64,000 nt of DNA from Cyanoderma ruficeps (Eukaryota; Chordata; Aves; Passeriformes; Timaliidae). The notes beneath the pieces are model-generated. The model made no database searches. It worked only from the letters and a program-made list of their open reading frames with translations, and was not told the origin of the DNA. Both the position numbers and the translations under genes were made by a program. Within the stretch, counting starts at the first letter, position 1; every line of letters begins with the position of its first letter. Shown here one piece after another: positions 12,016 to 25,339 of this stretch. The stretch covers positions 32,855,187-32,919,186 of the forward strand of contig VZDJ01007747.1 in assembly GCA_008694505.1 (NCBI GenBank), read 5' to 3'.

Positions 12016-14395
12016 CTCGTGGACATATGCGCACAGAGAAGTATGCACGTCTTTCTCCCTGAGGAGGCATTTGTATCTCACTGATTATAGGACATTCCCC
12101 TTAAAAATCACAAAGAATAGGTTAAACAAAATTCTCACTGTAAATCCATAAAAAATATCTTAAGATGACAAAAGTGAAGTAAAATTTCCAGTTTATGGAC
12201 AAGATAAGAAAATGCCAACATTACACAAAACTTTGCTAGTATGTCTCTGCCAAGACAATATAAACGTGGAGCCACATCGTACTACGTCAGATCAAATCTC
12301 TGGGGATCAAGGCATGAAAAACAAAAACCCCAACTATATATTCATGCAGTTCTTGCTGACTAATTGTATCACCACCAGGACTGACAGAGGATCATTAAAG
12401 TGGATGAGCAGTACACTCAGCTTCTTCTGGTTTTGGATCTCTTCAGCCCAAGAGCTCCAGAACAGCTTGTTTGTGTTGCTCTGGTACACAATTCTGATGT
12501 GTTCTAAGAAACTCATTTATCTACAAGTCTATGTGTCTGCCTTATTATACATATAAGCACAGTATGGACTTGCCTAATCTCCTCTGTGAGCCTAAAATAT
12601 TGTCTTTATTTTTAGCACTCCCATGGATGTCGCTGGAATTACTTGGATATACCTGAATGCCAAACTTGATCTTAAGTTCATAAAAGTTAATAGCATTAGT
12701 AGAATACTGTAATTAGGAGATCTACACTTAGCAGAAACAGTAGCATTTATTAACTTATGATTTCAACTCTGATATATGTACATGAAGTTAGAATAAGCCT
12801 TTTTCTTTTCTACACTAAAAGAAACTGCGCTGACTGGTTTTGCTCCAAATATTTAACATGATTTATAATAAAAGCTCTTTTTTCTTCTGTGAAAATGAAT
12901 CCAAGGGACAACTTCTCTATTCTTTTAAAAGTATTTCAAATGGCTTCAAATTTACTATCTGTGTGCATTGATTATTTAGAATAATCTTAAATAAGAATAG
13001 GAATACATCTAAATAGTACCTTTTTATTTGTACTGCTAGCTATGTTATGACCCTGTAACCTTTCATTCTCATTGCTGGAATCAAAAACAGGAGACTGTGG
13101 TACATTTTCCTTGGCTTCATGATAAGACATAACTGTTTTTGTTTCAGCCCATGTTGCTTTCACTGTCACGGAATTTGGCTTCAAAAATTGGCTTTGAAGA
13201 AAACATAACATCTCAAATTGAAGAATACTGACTTAATGGAAAGTGTGCATTTTTCTGCCTGCATTTTTTGATATATTATATAATCATATGGTATCCTAAA
13301 TACTGAAAATTCTTCAATCTTGGTTGAGTTAAACAGAAAGCACCTTTTGACTCTCAGTGAAATGTCTGATAAATATTAATTTCTCTGTTTTTGTTGAAAA
13401 GCTGAAATTTTCCACATTTCCTACAATTTCTTCCCCTGCAAATGTTTGATTCTGGGCCAATAAGATAATTATATGATCTTTCATTCTCCTCTGAAATAAA
13501 AAGTGTTCACATTAAACAAGACCATTATTAAGTGCACTGTGACTTACAAGATTCTTCAATGTACACTAAACATACCATGTCAAATCTTACTAAAAGGGGG
13601 AAGCAAGCTGCCGTGCTGATGATGTTGAGATCCTTTCTAATCACCTGTGCTGGGATTAACTCATCCAAATTTTATCACCTTTAAGGCAGACGTCTTGTTT
13701 TAGCTGATCATTACAGCTTCAGCTATTCTAAGACCAGTGAGATAAGCCTGGTCCCTGCAGTGATACCAAAGGGCTGGAAAGGATTTAAAGAGTACTGAGG
13801 AGAGATATTATAGGGAATGGTAGAGGGAATCAACAGCCAAGGAGAGTGGGATAACCCAAAGAGGATGAAAGGAGAAAAGGCAGAGTTCCTTTTCAGCCAG
13901 GGAAAGGAACATTGAGGGCACACTTCATTAAATACTTACATACTGTAAACAATAAATAAATGTAGGGTGAGAAGTGACTCTCAAGGACAGCTGTAGCTGG
14001 CTTGTTGCTTAGGAGATTTAGAAGTGCAAGCCATCTGAGAGAAAAACCCAGACAGCTCAGAGGAGGGATTGAATTTCTTTACTAGTCTGTGTTTTTCCAT
14101 GTAAAGACTAACAAAATTGAAATTATCACTAATACATGTACAAGAATTTCTTTTTCTGTGGAAGATGCATTTCTAGTTCATCAGAAGTCCCCTCCTCCTC
14201 AGGAGACCCACCATGATGGTATGCTCCAAAGAGGGGCTTCCTTTTAATTCCGTCTGATTATTCATTTGCTCCATAATGTGGATGTTCCGAAGCTTTTTAA
14301 GTTGTATTGCCTTTCTGTAGACAGCTAATGCACCTCTTATGGAGGTGGCTTTTTCAGAGATCTACATCCATTTGAATACACAGCTTTGCTAAGAA

Positions 14396-14610
14396 AAAGA
14401 ATACAATTAGGAGGAAATTCCTTACCTTGAGGGTGTTGGAACAGTTCGCCCAGAGAAGCTGTGGATCCCACAGCTTTGGAAGCGTTCAAGGCCAGGTTGG
14501 ATGGGGCTTTGAACAAATCCAGTGGAAGGTGTCCCCTCACATTTCAGAGGGGTTGCAACAACATGATTTTAAAAGTTCTTTCCAAACAAAACCATTCTAG
14601 GATTCTATGA
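14396..14610 (+). mobile_element. CR1 LINE 3' fragment, plus strand
   Basis: The order of landmarks is that of a CR1 3' end in sense orientation: ggaaattccttacc, then ttggaacagttcgcccagag, then caaggccaggttggatgggg, then a degenerate tail closing with ttctaggattctatga. About 215 bases remain, so the copy is heavily 5'-truncated. Only the last part of the polyprotein frame and the 3' tail would be represented, and the frame is broken. An old insertion by appearance. Confidence 0.92.
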
Positions 14611-17600
14611 AATTTAACACTGGTTGGTTTGGCAGTTAGCGTTGGAAGATGGTCTCATGGGTGGTTTTATAAACACTCATCATATTTTCTTTGAATGTGT
14701 TCAGATTTATGCCATATAATATCCATCTTTGCTAAAATGTTAGGAAGTGTAGTTTTGTATCCTCAGCACCCTACAGCGTACAGATGTTTGAAGAAAATAC
14801 CAACAGTAAGAACAACAAAAACAATTTCCAGAACTTCAAAGTAACAACACTACACGAAATCCTCTTCAAGTATATGGTTCTTCATCAAATATTTCTGCAG
14901 TTGGGATGTTTTAGGGCAGATGTAGGCTACGAAAACAGCTAGCCTCTTGATACAGACATCACCAGATCTCAGTTGCTAGGGTGGGAGGGACAAAGGCATC
15001 TGTTCAATTAGATGTGTAAGTATAGAAATGTGAATAGACCAAACTTGTTCAGAAATGGCCACTTCTAGCAAACTGGTAAATGCTGCAGTAATTTTTAGAA
15101 TTAACAAACAGGAACAGAACAGCAGCTTAGCATGGAATTAATTATGATTATCTGTAGAACCTCAAATTCCTTCTAATCTTCAGAAATTTTTAAAAACCAA
15201 GTAAGCATAAGGTTAAGACATCTGATTTCTCTAACACAACCCCCCCTCAGAATTAGACATGGGTGTTAATCATAGTTTGATGAATTCTCATTTATATTTT
15301 AGGAGTGAATGAAGTATCTTTAACAAAAGGCTTAAAGAATTTCATGGAAGTGTGCTTTTCCAGATGTATAATATTGCTGGTTTGCTTTTATATGGCCATC
15401 ATGAGTTACAAAGTAAATTTAACCTTAATTATGTTGAAAGTCTCTGCAGATTTTTTAAGTAGCTGCAAATCTTCAATGCTGAATATGGAGCAACAAATTT
15501 CCTATTAGAGAAACATATTGGTAATTTGTTAAACAAGTCACACCTGATTGCCAGTTACACCTCATTGGTATGCTGTTAAGACAAGCCCCTTCACATTTAG
15601 TTATGTATTGTTTCAAACAACTTGCCAGCAAAGATTTTTCTTTGGATCTTGGAAAGCAATATTTTATACACACTCAAAAACAACAACATTTGAATGACAG
15701 TTATTTTCAGCTTGGGATTTTGACAAAGACTCTTAATTGTTATTCCCAGGCAAAAATTTTCATTAACAGGGAGTCTGGGTTATGAATATTTATCGATTAC
15801 CTAAGGAGAGAATCCTTGAGAGGAAACATTATTTTCTAAATAATTCAACCTATAAAAATTAGTCTGGGAATTCCTTAGTTTACATTTAAAATACATATGA
15901 AACTCCTACAGCTCTTGAAACCTGAACTGCTTTAAATCCTCACTTAACCACTGCTTTGCCACTGTCCTTTGTACCCAAACACCAGCCACACCTGGTCTTC
16001 ATGATCCAAGTCTTTTTCTCTGAAGACAACGAAACCTGGTATTTTGAATATAAAGATAGTTCACAGAGTGATGGTTGGGTTTGGGTGCAGCCAAAACAGG
16101 GTCACTAACATGGGCTCTTAAATTTAGTTCCTTCTTTTGACTTTAAGAAACCACTTCTTAATAGCGTTTCTTCTTTCTTCCCCCCCCGCCAATAAATAAA
16201 TAATAACTGAATAAAAGAAACACCCTAGTTAAATAGAGTGAGAAAGTTTATGAAAATCAGAAAGCAAAGGAAAAACCAAACAGAAGGAAGAAAAGGATAA
16301 TATTTTCTCCCTTACTTTAACCTACCTTATCACACCATGATCCAAAGCAATGGATATAGCTGGGGTATAGTTTCTTTCAAAAAAAAAGCCAGCACATATA
16401 CAGCGAATGAAACAAGCTCATTTGAGGGTGCCAGATTCTTTGCATGTAACTCAGTAGATGAATGCAGTGCTGATTGAATCACTCAGTTTTCAAACAAGAT
16501 ATTATTATTTCATTATTTTACACTGGTCTTTTGTCTGCACTGTATTATTTAGACATTGAAACATGGTACAAGACTTTAACACTCCTGATCCAACCCACAT
16601 TCCAAACACATGAAATGAGTAATATTCTCATTAAATGAGAACAGAAAAAAGTTGACAAATAAATTTATTTATAGAACAGTTGAAATATCTCATGCAGAGT
16701 TGCAGTCCAATGATGCCTGTAGCTTCTCATTGTGCATTGTGCTTTAGAGAAAATGTCATGTGAATTTCTCTCTGCTGCTGTCCAATTATAGTGAAAACTG
16801 CTATATCAGGGTAAGAGTAAGAAAACAGAGCTGACAGCAATGGGACTTGCTGTTGCCTGCTTGTTTCACAGCTGTCTCTGCTGGCAAAACCACAGGTACT
16901 ACATCCCCATGCTTAAAGCTCTGCTTCAGAGCAGATCACTATTTAAACTTACATTCGTGATAAAGCACAACTTTCTGTAGTTGCAAGGGAAAACTTGGAC
17001 AGATAAAGATAGTTGCAAGCAGGTGCATGCTGGAGTCTGCAGGTCTGAAACAGCCCTGAGAGATGTATACAATGCTGGAGTGCTAATTCAGGACTCAACG
17101 TTTCATTAAGCCCAGCACCAGCCCAGCAGAAACAGGAAGAGAACGTAGGAGGCTTACACTGACCTATGTTGCTTAATTTAAGCATAGGAAGCCTCCCAAA
17201 TATTGCCTGCAGGAAGGACAGGATGGCAAGCACAGCTCTCAGGGCTGGGAGGAGGCAAAGTGAACTCTTCACCTCTTGAAATGGAAGTAGACCTGCAGCC
17301 TGGCAGGACTTGTGGATTGCCTTGGCTGCTCAGTAGGAACAATATTTATTGGCAACAAACTGCTATGCACACTAAGTACTGCTGGTTTTCTGGGTAGGGA
17401 ATTGCAGAACTATTTATTTTCCTAACCAAATGTTGAAAAGAGGGTATGTTCTCCACTGATCTTTACATTTTTATCCTAATACCCTCAAATATTGGTGATG
17501 GATGTCAGTTATTGTGCATGTATATTTGTTTTACTGTGTGTCTAAATTTTAAGGCTTGCTTTCAGGAACTAAGCTATCTAAAGTAAATATGTAACAGCAT

Positions 17601-19756
17601 ATTCACACTGATGAATATTTTGAGACTGTACTATTTACCAGTGCTGAAAATGCTTTTTCTGTGCAATGGATGGGTTATTGCAACACATTTGAGTCAATGC
17701 ATCTGGCTGATGCTTTATTCCTAGTCATAGCTTCCCTTTGGCATTTGTCATCTTGGTTGAGTGGGAAAATCCTTAGTAACTGACTGTTAGGGTTATATCT
17801 TATAGTGTGAAGAAATGGAGATTTCAATTCATCCTCTGTACAAAGAAAATAAGCCAATTTGACTGACTTATCATACAAGGGACAAGACTGCCAGCTCTTG
17901 GAATCCATCCTGTAGTTGTCCTTTGCAGATGTGGTTCAAAAAGCATTGTCTGTCATGACCATAGAACTACTGAAGACACTAAAACTGTCAACAGATTTGG
18001 TTCAGGGGCCTCGTTTGTGGTGGAAAAGATGTTTCTCCATCATCATTAGAAGTCTGCTACATTTTTCATGAGGGAACTTTAAAAACAGTGTGTTAGCATC
18101 ATATTTAGCTGTATGTAAATAGAACAAGTTGAAATTAAAAACTGAACATATGGTTTCCAATTTGGGGTTTCACTAATTTCCTTCACAATTCACGAGAATA
18201 AAAGTGAGTAGTAGATTTTAGAATTGCACCATTTTGTGAAGCTTTGCTTCAGAACTGTCACAGGTTACTAAGATCCAAAGGTGGGTTCAGACTCCCTGGA
18301 ATGAATTAGTTCTTGCCTTACAAAGATAAGTCAGGTGACATTTGATGTTTCTGTGCCATCTACTGTGCTGGCAGCTGGATGGCAACTGCAGCAGCCATGC
18401 TTTCCTTTTAGCCCCTCTGCTGTGTTATCCTCCAGCTCCTGCCTTACTGCTGTTTTCCCCAGTCTAACATTTAAGTAGTTCACATTGGAAGTATCTGACT
18501 GTTCTTTCTCTAGCAAAATACAACCATTGGATACATAATAGCAGAGAAGCAGTTAGGCAACAAATATTTTTTTTTCTTTTGGTGCTTAAAGCATTTTGCT
18601 TCCAGCAGCACAGTATTTGGAGGAACAAAAGAGATACTAAACAGAGATGACCTGAATGGGGAGGGAATTGAATGGGTTGAAAGATAAATGACAATATGCT
18701 CAAGGGTTATGAGAGCCATCTAGCGATAAATACACCAGGAGTGAAAAAGGTCACTCTGAATAAGTGAGTGCAAAAACTAATCAAGCATTAGAAAGAGGGA
18801 CATGCCATATGTAAAGAATGAGGTACTGGAGTTAAGAGTATAAATACTGATAAGGAAAAGAAAGTGGGAGAATGAAAGCAGACTGTCCAAGAGCTTTCAA
18901 AAGTTGCACAATACAATTGGCTTCAATAACACCAGGACAAAGAGGTTGGTCAGAGCTGCTGAAAAAGGCAAGGAATGCCACAAGTGAAGCAGATGCCTGG
19001 GTCCAGCCAAGGAGCAGCCAGGCAAGTCAGAGTGTGGAGGCAAGTGAGTGGGCATGGCACAGCCTTTCTTGGGAAGCTGTTGTGCCCAAAAGCAGCCCCC
19101 ACAGCTTTGGGGCTGCTCTAACAGAGAAGAGCAATGGCTGCAAATGGGGCTGAGGCCAGGGGCACAGCACAGATGTGTCCTTGGCAGCCCTTTGCTTGCC
19201 ATACTGTGCTGCCATCAGGAAAGGCAGAAGCTGTGTGCCTGCAGGAATTGCTTCGGGCTGGTCATGCTTGTTCTGCAGTCAGATTCTGCACAAAGCCTCT
19301 GTCTGGCATTCAGGGAAGATCTACCCTGACATGCAGCAAAGATAGCTTGCTGGGAATATTTTTTACTGCTATGAGGCTGAATCATATGCAGAGCCTAGTC
19401 ATTTCAACACCCACCTGGTTTACTTTAACACAAGACCTATTTCTATAAATTTTACAAGCCTTCCATATGGCATGTACAAGAGATTAATTTTGGACCCCTA
19501 CTGCATGTTTACATCTTGATTCTGGGCAATTTAATAATGTAGTTAAAGATGGAAAAAATCTCAGAAAAAAAAATCCCTGTGTTTCCTGCCAGTTTGACTA
19601 GTTCTTATCAGCCTGTCTCCTGGGCTGTAAGAAAGCTGTGGGCTTTAGGCTTTTCATCTCTGCATGTCATGGACAACACACAGGGTCAGGACACAGAATG
19701 CCAATGTTAAGCCTAGCAAGATCAATGCATCAGAAACCTGATCTCCCCTGAGGGAG
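14611..19756. other. Unique DNA, no gene recognised
   Basis: No recognisable exon, RNA gene or interspersed repeat. A C-run followed by short aataaa repeats lies at 16180-16205. The stretch from about 18950 to 19350 is noticeably richer in G and C than its surroundings and carries several overlapping open frames on both strands. None has a recognisable domain. The frames on the plus strand (19048-19329 and 19134-19448) overlap each other in different phases, which argues against them all being coding. Confidence 0.5.
16180..16205. repeat. C-run plus aataaa short repeat
   Basis: Eight C, then gcc, then repeated aata/aaat units. A small low-complexity tract with a polypyrimidine stretch just before it. 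No function is inferred. Confidence 0.75.
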
Positions 19757-20524
19757 GGGATGCTATCCAGAGGAACCTGGGCAAGCTTGAGAAATTGGCT
19801 TGTGAGAACCTCGTGAGGTTAAACAAGGCCAAGTACAAGGTGCTGCACCTGGGTTGGGGCAGCCACCATTATCAATACAGACTGAGGGATGAACAGATGG
19901 AGAGAGGCCCTGATAAGAAGGACTTGGGAGTGCTTGTTGATAGATGAAGGCATGGATGAAAAGCTGCACTTGAGCTGACAATGAGCACTTGCAGCTCAGG
20001 ACAACCACATCCTTGCCTGCATTAAAAGCAGTGTGGCCAGCAGGTAAAGGGAGGTGTTTCTGCCCCTCTGCTCCCATGAGACCAGCTGGAGTTTGGCACT
20101 CAGCTCTGGGACCCTCAGCACATGAGAGAAGAACCATTTCAAGAGGAAGGCCACAAAAATGATCAGAGGGATGGAGCACCTCTTGTATAAGGACAGGCTA
20201 ATAGAGTTGGGATTATTCAACCTGGATGAGGGAAGGCTCCATAGAGACCTCACTGTGGCCTTTCAATGTTTAAAGGGGGATCCTTTTAAGAAAGATGGAG
20301 ACAGGTATTTTAGCACGGCCTTTGTGACAGGACAAGTGGTAATGGTTTAAAACCAAAATAGAGGAGATTTTGACTCAGAGAGGTGGTAGATGCCCCATTG
20401 CTGGAAAGATTAAAGATGAGGTTGATTGTGGTGCTGGTTGAAGATGTCCCTGATCATTTCATGGAATTGGACTAGATAATCTTTAAAGATCCCTTCCAAC
20501 ATAAACTGTTCTATGCTTCTGTGA
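19757..20524 (+). mobile_element. CR1 LINE with part of the ORF2 C-terminus, plus strand
   Basis: This is one of the two longest CR1 remnants here by eye (about 770 bases). It opens with gatgctatccagaggaacct, runs through the reverse-transcriptase C-terminal tail coding region, and ends with actagataatctttaaag and a tail ttctatgcttctgtga. A frame at 20159-20350 keeps DRLIELGLFNL (20192-20224), a recognisable CR1 ORF2 C-terminal relic. The segment normally found between 'gaggagattt' and 'agaggtggtagatgcc' is missing, so there is an internal deletion near 20370. Frameshifts and stops show it is inactive. Confidence 0.94.
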
Positions 20525-20720
20525 GTGTATGAAACCAATGCCTGACCATTCAGATAGACCTGGTTGGCATAGAACTCTTGATAATAAAGATCTCCAGCTC
20601 TCTTCTTCTTCCTTATATGAGAACTGCAGGCATAGTAATAGTAGGGGACATATAAGAAGCTCAACAAATGCCAGATGAATTATACAAGAAAAGGGTGATA
20701 GAAAATATATTGTTGTGCAA

Positions 20721-20737
20721 CCCCCCCCCAAAAAAAA
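20721..20737. repeat. C9A8 compound homopolymer
   Basis: Nine C followed directly by eight A. A similar tract (C9A15) occurs at 37237-37260. Such tracts are prone to sequencing and replication slippage. Confidence 0.85.
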
Positions 20738-23700
20738 TCTGAGTTCAAGTTGCAATTGGGTAGGAATAGGGGGAATTCTGCATAAGATAATTTAATTTTG
20801 GCATTTTGGGGACTGAGCAGTTCCTAAGACACTTGAAAGGTTTATCATGGAGTTCTATAGTGGTTCCATACTTGTAGGGAGTCCTTGGCTCCCATCACTT
20901 CCTCTGATGTTTCTTAGGTGAAACTCCCCACAACTTCATCAGCAGAGAACTGAAACCTGCATCACCAGTTATGGAACTCTCCTGGGGATACAAGTGAGAG
21001 GCACATGCTACAAGGATTGGGATTTCAGCATATGCATCACTAGAGAATTTTAATTGCTTGGCACAAGGAAGGGAGAAGACCTACAGAGAAGTGTTGCTTT
21101 TGCCTTTTTTCTCCAGAAATGTCTTCTCTTTCTCTTTATTAATGAGAATAAGACAAACTTTGTTTTTCTGTGTGTTTGTTTGTAAAACTCTTCCCATCTG
21201 CTTTTTTCCAGAGTTATTTAGTTTTAATGTGAGACAATCACTGAAATGACATTTAAATTGAGATATTCCTTGCTTATTTCAAAGGAAAGCTAAGCATAAA
21301 GAGGGAACAATCCAATACAGAATTTCTTTCATGATTGATCTCTAGTTGTAAGGAGAAATTCTGCATTTCTCCCGTAAGGAAAAAACCAAACCTTTATATA
21401 CTTTTAAGTGAGCTCAAGGCTTGCTTTGAAAATATTATCATATACTGTACTGGAAACAGCCAACAAGAAACATGGTAAAGAAAACTTCATAGCAGTGTGT
21501 GACTGGGATTACTGCAGGTTGTTTGTGGTTGATTATAATGAAGATAGGAACAAAAATTAAGAAAATTTCCAGTATGTGATCCCTAAAATAAAATTAAAAT
21601 CAATAGTATTCCTGCTTGGTCTGGCCTTGCTGGGAGGGTTTAGCTGACTCTCACCACTATTGTTTCTGCTTGGAAGCTGAAGAAGCCTTTTTATGCCCAC
21701 AAGATGTATGCCCAGTGTCCTGGGGCATGGCCCAACATACCCAGTAATAGGGGAGTTATCAAAGAGATGTGTGTCTCTCCACCATGGAAGAATAACTGTG
21801 TAAAAAAGCTTCCATGTCCACAGTGAATCAGTGGCTTCTCAGTGCTGCCTTGCTTTGAAAACTAAGACATCACTGTTCATCACATCTGTAATTCTGTAAA
21901 TAATGGGTGGCTTGATCCTAGGCCCAAAAGTCCTGCACTGGCCACAAGAGATGGATGGGCTGTCTTCTGGCAGGGATCCCAGCACCCAGGTTGCCTGGCA
22001 AATGAGTCACTCATTGCTTCACATATGAGGCTTGTGTATGTACACAGAGGGCAGCATTTTCCATCCCCATGAAGTAAAAGTGAAGGGGAATTTGCAAGGA
22101 CTGTGTTCCAGAATTTTTTTTATGCATTAGAGGGGACAGACCTGCCCCTGCCTTGTTCAGATTGAACAAACTCCATCTGACATAGCAGCTGGACAAACTC
22201 TGAATTTACATCCTAGGTAATAAGAACACAGATACTGTCACAGCTGAGCCCCATGTCCCATTCACGTGTGATGATGTGGCAAAAGGTTGTGTCCCCAAAA
22301 GCTGGGCAGAGATAATTGTTTTCTGTGTTTAACCGTTTTTAGGTGTTTTGTTCTTATCTTTTCAGCTTTAATGGCTTGCCTTTTTCCTGTAGTCTGGATA
22401 ATCAATGCTGCAGTGTTTATAATCAACACGAGTGATTTTTCATGAAGTAAAACACAGAGTGGCCTTGCTGAGTAGGCAACATGATTGCATTTGTTTTGTA
22501 TTTTATTCTTAACCATTTATTTCTAACTTGACCCTCTTTTCTCCCTGAAACTATCAGGCTTTCAGCATAAATGATAGAGCAGAGGCATACACTGGCTTGC
22601 TTCATATTAGGCTGTATTCATGGTTGCTGATGTTTCATAAATCACACCTGAACCACTGAATTTTGGTAGAGGTCTGCAGACCTTACATGGGTTCTGCAAA
22701 CACATGTGTAGAGAAAGAAGTTGAGAGGAGTATGTGTATAGTTCTGTGGATAGGGAGATTCACAGGAAGTATTTCTTACACTATGCAGAACTTTTCCCTG
22801 CTGGCTATCTTCAGGTCTAGCATTAACCTCATGTCACAAGCAAATGTCAAAGATGTTTTATCAGGTTATTTCATTTTGGTTTTGTCATTAATATGCACCT
22901 ACATCATTTCCTCTTCTTTGTCCTTACTCTCCAGTTATTAAAACACTTTAATATTCCCTATGGATCTTCTTTATTCAGCCTATACATATTTAATACAAGG
23001 AGCTCCTCTGCGGGAAGCAGTCCTTCTCTCAGCACCTTTACTGAAACAAGCTTATGTCTTCCTTGAATGCAAAGTGGAGGAATACACTTGGAAACCAAAC
23101 AACCTTAGAGAAATAGCATCAAGTGAACATCATGAACTCCTCAATTCCTAATTTCTGAAAATGACAATGATATACTAAAAATGCCATTATGCATCAGTAT
23201 GTGTTGCCTTACAGGAGTGAGGTGTCACATGGCAAAAGCATATGTGAAATAAGAACAAACTGTTGCCCTCCAAACAAATGATATTTATAATCTAAAAAAA
23301 AATCTGGGCAGTAAGATGGAGTTGGAGGCAGTGCTGAATTGAAAACATAATCTTGGCTTTGGTTCTTCAGCCATCTCTGTTGGAGATAGATTCTCTGGCC
23401 AGTGATGGCCTAAGGTCCTTCAAAAAATATTTGAGGAAAGAGTGGATGAAAGCATTTCAACCAAGACTCTTTGGTCTTAAGAATTATTTTAAGCTTCTTA
23501 GTTGTGTCTAGCTTCCACCTTCCAAGGTTAATTTTTGTTTGAGTCATGCCTTTCAGATTTTCCACTCCTCTTTTTCAGTGCCTGCAGGATGAACTATTGT
23601 CATGAATGACACATTTTCAAGCAAATTTCTATTTTGCTGCTCTTTGCCCAAGCAGTGAGTTGCAAAATATTCTTGTCTTTCATGACTGCATAACATTATG

Positions 23701-24884
23701 TGAAAAATAAACTAATGTAGTTTTTTCTCCTTTAGGTCATGCATGTTGATATTCATCCAGATTGGATCTAAGGCAGAACTCTCCTGGAGAAAAATCACCT
23801 CCTCTGCCTTTAAGTGGATCTTTCTTCTTGGCACTGAAAAAGATTCAGGGATGGGTGCACAGCTGACTTTTCTCTGTCACAGTGATGACTGGCTCTCCAA
23901 TGAAAGCATCTCCCCATTCTTATTGTTCTATGAAAATGAGGTATTTTTAGCTCCTTTGCAGACACCAATTGGCAGTGACATTCTGCCCTTTTAGAAAAGT
24001 AAATTCAGTCACTGAAAATGTAAGTTCCAGTCCTGCAAACAGATATGTGTGGATAGTCTGTGCCTCTTTGCTGATCCATATTGATTAGGGATAAGGGTCT
24101 GTCTCTGCAGATAGCTTTGAAGGTTCAAGGTCTCTGTTGTGGCAACATGAGCAGTTGTTGAGAGCCTGTACATAAAAGGAAACTGGGAGATGAAGTGGAA
24201 AATCTTGTCTCTGACCTCCCCCCTGACAGCATGGGAGGAAAGAATGTCAACTTGGGCATTTTTCGGCTTTAACTATGAATAGCTTCAGTGGAGTTAATGA
24301 TACTTAACTAGTGTTTCTGTAGACAGCTAATCTGTTCTTCTGATCCTCCCATGGCTCCCTGCCCCCTTTCCCCTTTTTATTAAAAAATGAACTCAGTCAA
24401 GGCAGAATTTTAATCTCTTGTGACCTGCAGTTTTCATAAAGAGCTGGTTGGACAGGAGCAATCATAAAGTTTCTGTATCTGATGGCATTGTTCTGAAGCA
24501 TTTGTTGTGCTTCCCACTTGTGGTTCAGCTGATAAGCACAGTTCAAGGAATAAAAAAAGCATTGTTGATTGTCAACAGGCCTAACAAAACCAGATTGTGT
24601 TCTGATGGTATTTTAACAGAGATATTCTTTTAAAAAATGTGCAAAGTTGACTGTGTTGTTTTGGATAGACATTTTCTAAATGCAAAAAATGCAATGGAAA
24701 CAACAAAAGACGTTAAAATCTTTAAGATGAAAGAGATTAGACAGACTTTTTTTCTGTCCAATCCATTAAGTTGTCTCAGGGATGGATTATGTGCTGTAAT
24801 TATCATCATAAATGCACCTGATTAAAAAATTTACATAATTAGTGTATTAGTAAGTAGCTTTGAAAAGAACTGCTACATATATTT

Positions 24885-24910
24885 GTGTGTGTGTCTATAT
24901 ATATATAGTC
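24885..24910. repeat. Mixed GT/AT dinucleotide microsatellite
   Basis: A short gtgtgtgtgt run leads via tc into a tatatatata run. It is imperfect and short. Confidence 0.75.
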
Positions 24911-25339
24911 AGAAAGATCATGCACACATATATATGTAAATTATATATCTAGTCAAAGAAAGGCACCTAGTAACCAGGACCTTTCTTCTGTCATAATTCA
25001 AAGACCAGTAGCTGAAAAATAAAAAGCTGGAAATTTTTAGGAGAAGATTTCCAAGTGTTTTATAATACAATAGAGTGGTAGGTCACCAGCTTATAAGAAA
25101 TGTAGCAGCTCTGCCTGTGAGGAGCATTTGTATGGTGGCAGGATACAGGGGCCACTACTGGAAGTTTTTATTATATGTCAAATCCTTTATGCCAAGAGTC
25201 CCTCAGTAAGGTGCAGCACATCGTGTAGGCAATGACACTTGGAATCAACCGCTGAAATGCCATTGAGACAGGAAGTTTGAGATCAGATGAGCGATTTTAA
25301 CACAAACATTTTCCTCAGACTCAAGGTCTAAATTTAGTT

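Larger units (their letters stand above)
3095..14395. other. Long unique stretch, no gene or CR1 recognised
   Basis: About 11 kb with no CR1 tail, no LTR-like structure and no convincing exon. The longest open frame (minus strand 8272-7895, 125 codons) has no family motif and its length is unremarkable. A strong acceptor-like site ending at 6400 (ttttttctag) leads into about 59 open codons without a clear donor, so no exon is called. A short CTG run lies near 7447-7463. The microsatellites, AT-rich block and gap inside the interval are listed separately. Confidence 0.5.
20525..25339. other. Unique DNA, no gene recognised
   Basis: No CR1 copy and no recognisable gene. It holds a C9A8 compound tract at 20721-20737 and a short mixed GT/AT repeat near 24885-24910. 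A strong acceptor-like site (ttttttctcctttag, ending 23735) opens a plus-strand frame that runs to 23994. The frame has no recognisable domain and no good internal donor, so it is not annotated as an exon. Confidence 0.5.

Noticed and set aside
19763..20179. 138-codon minus-strand open frame
   Set aside because: It is the antisense of a plus-strand CR1 copy.
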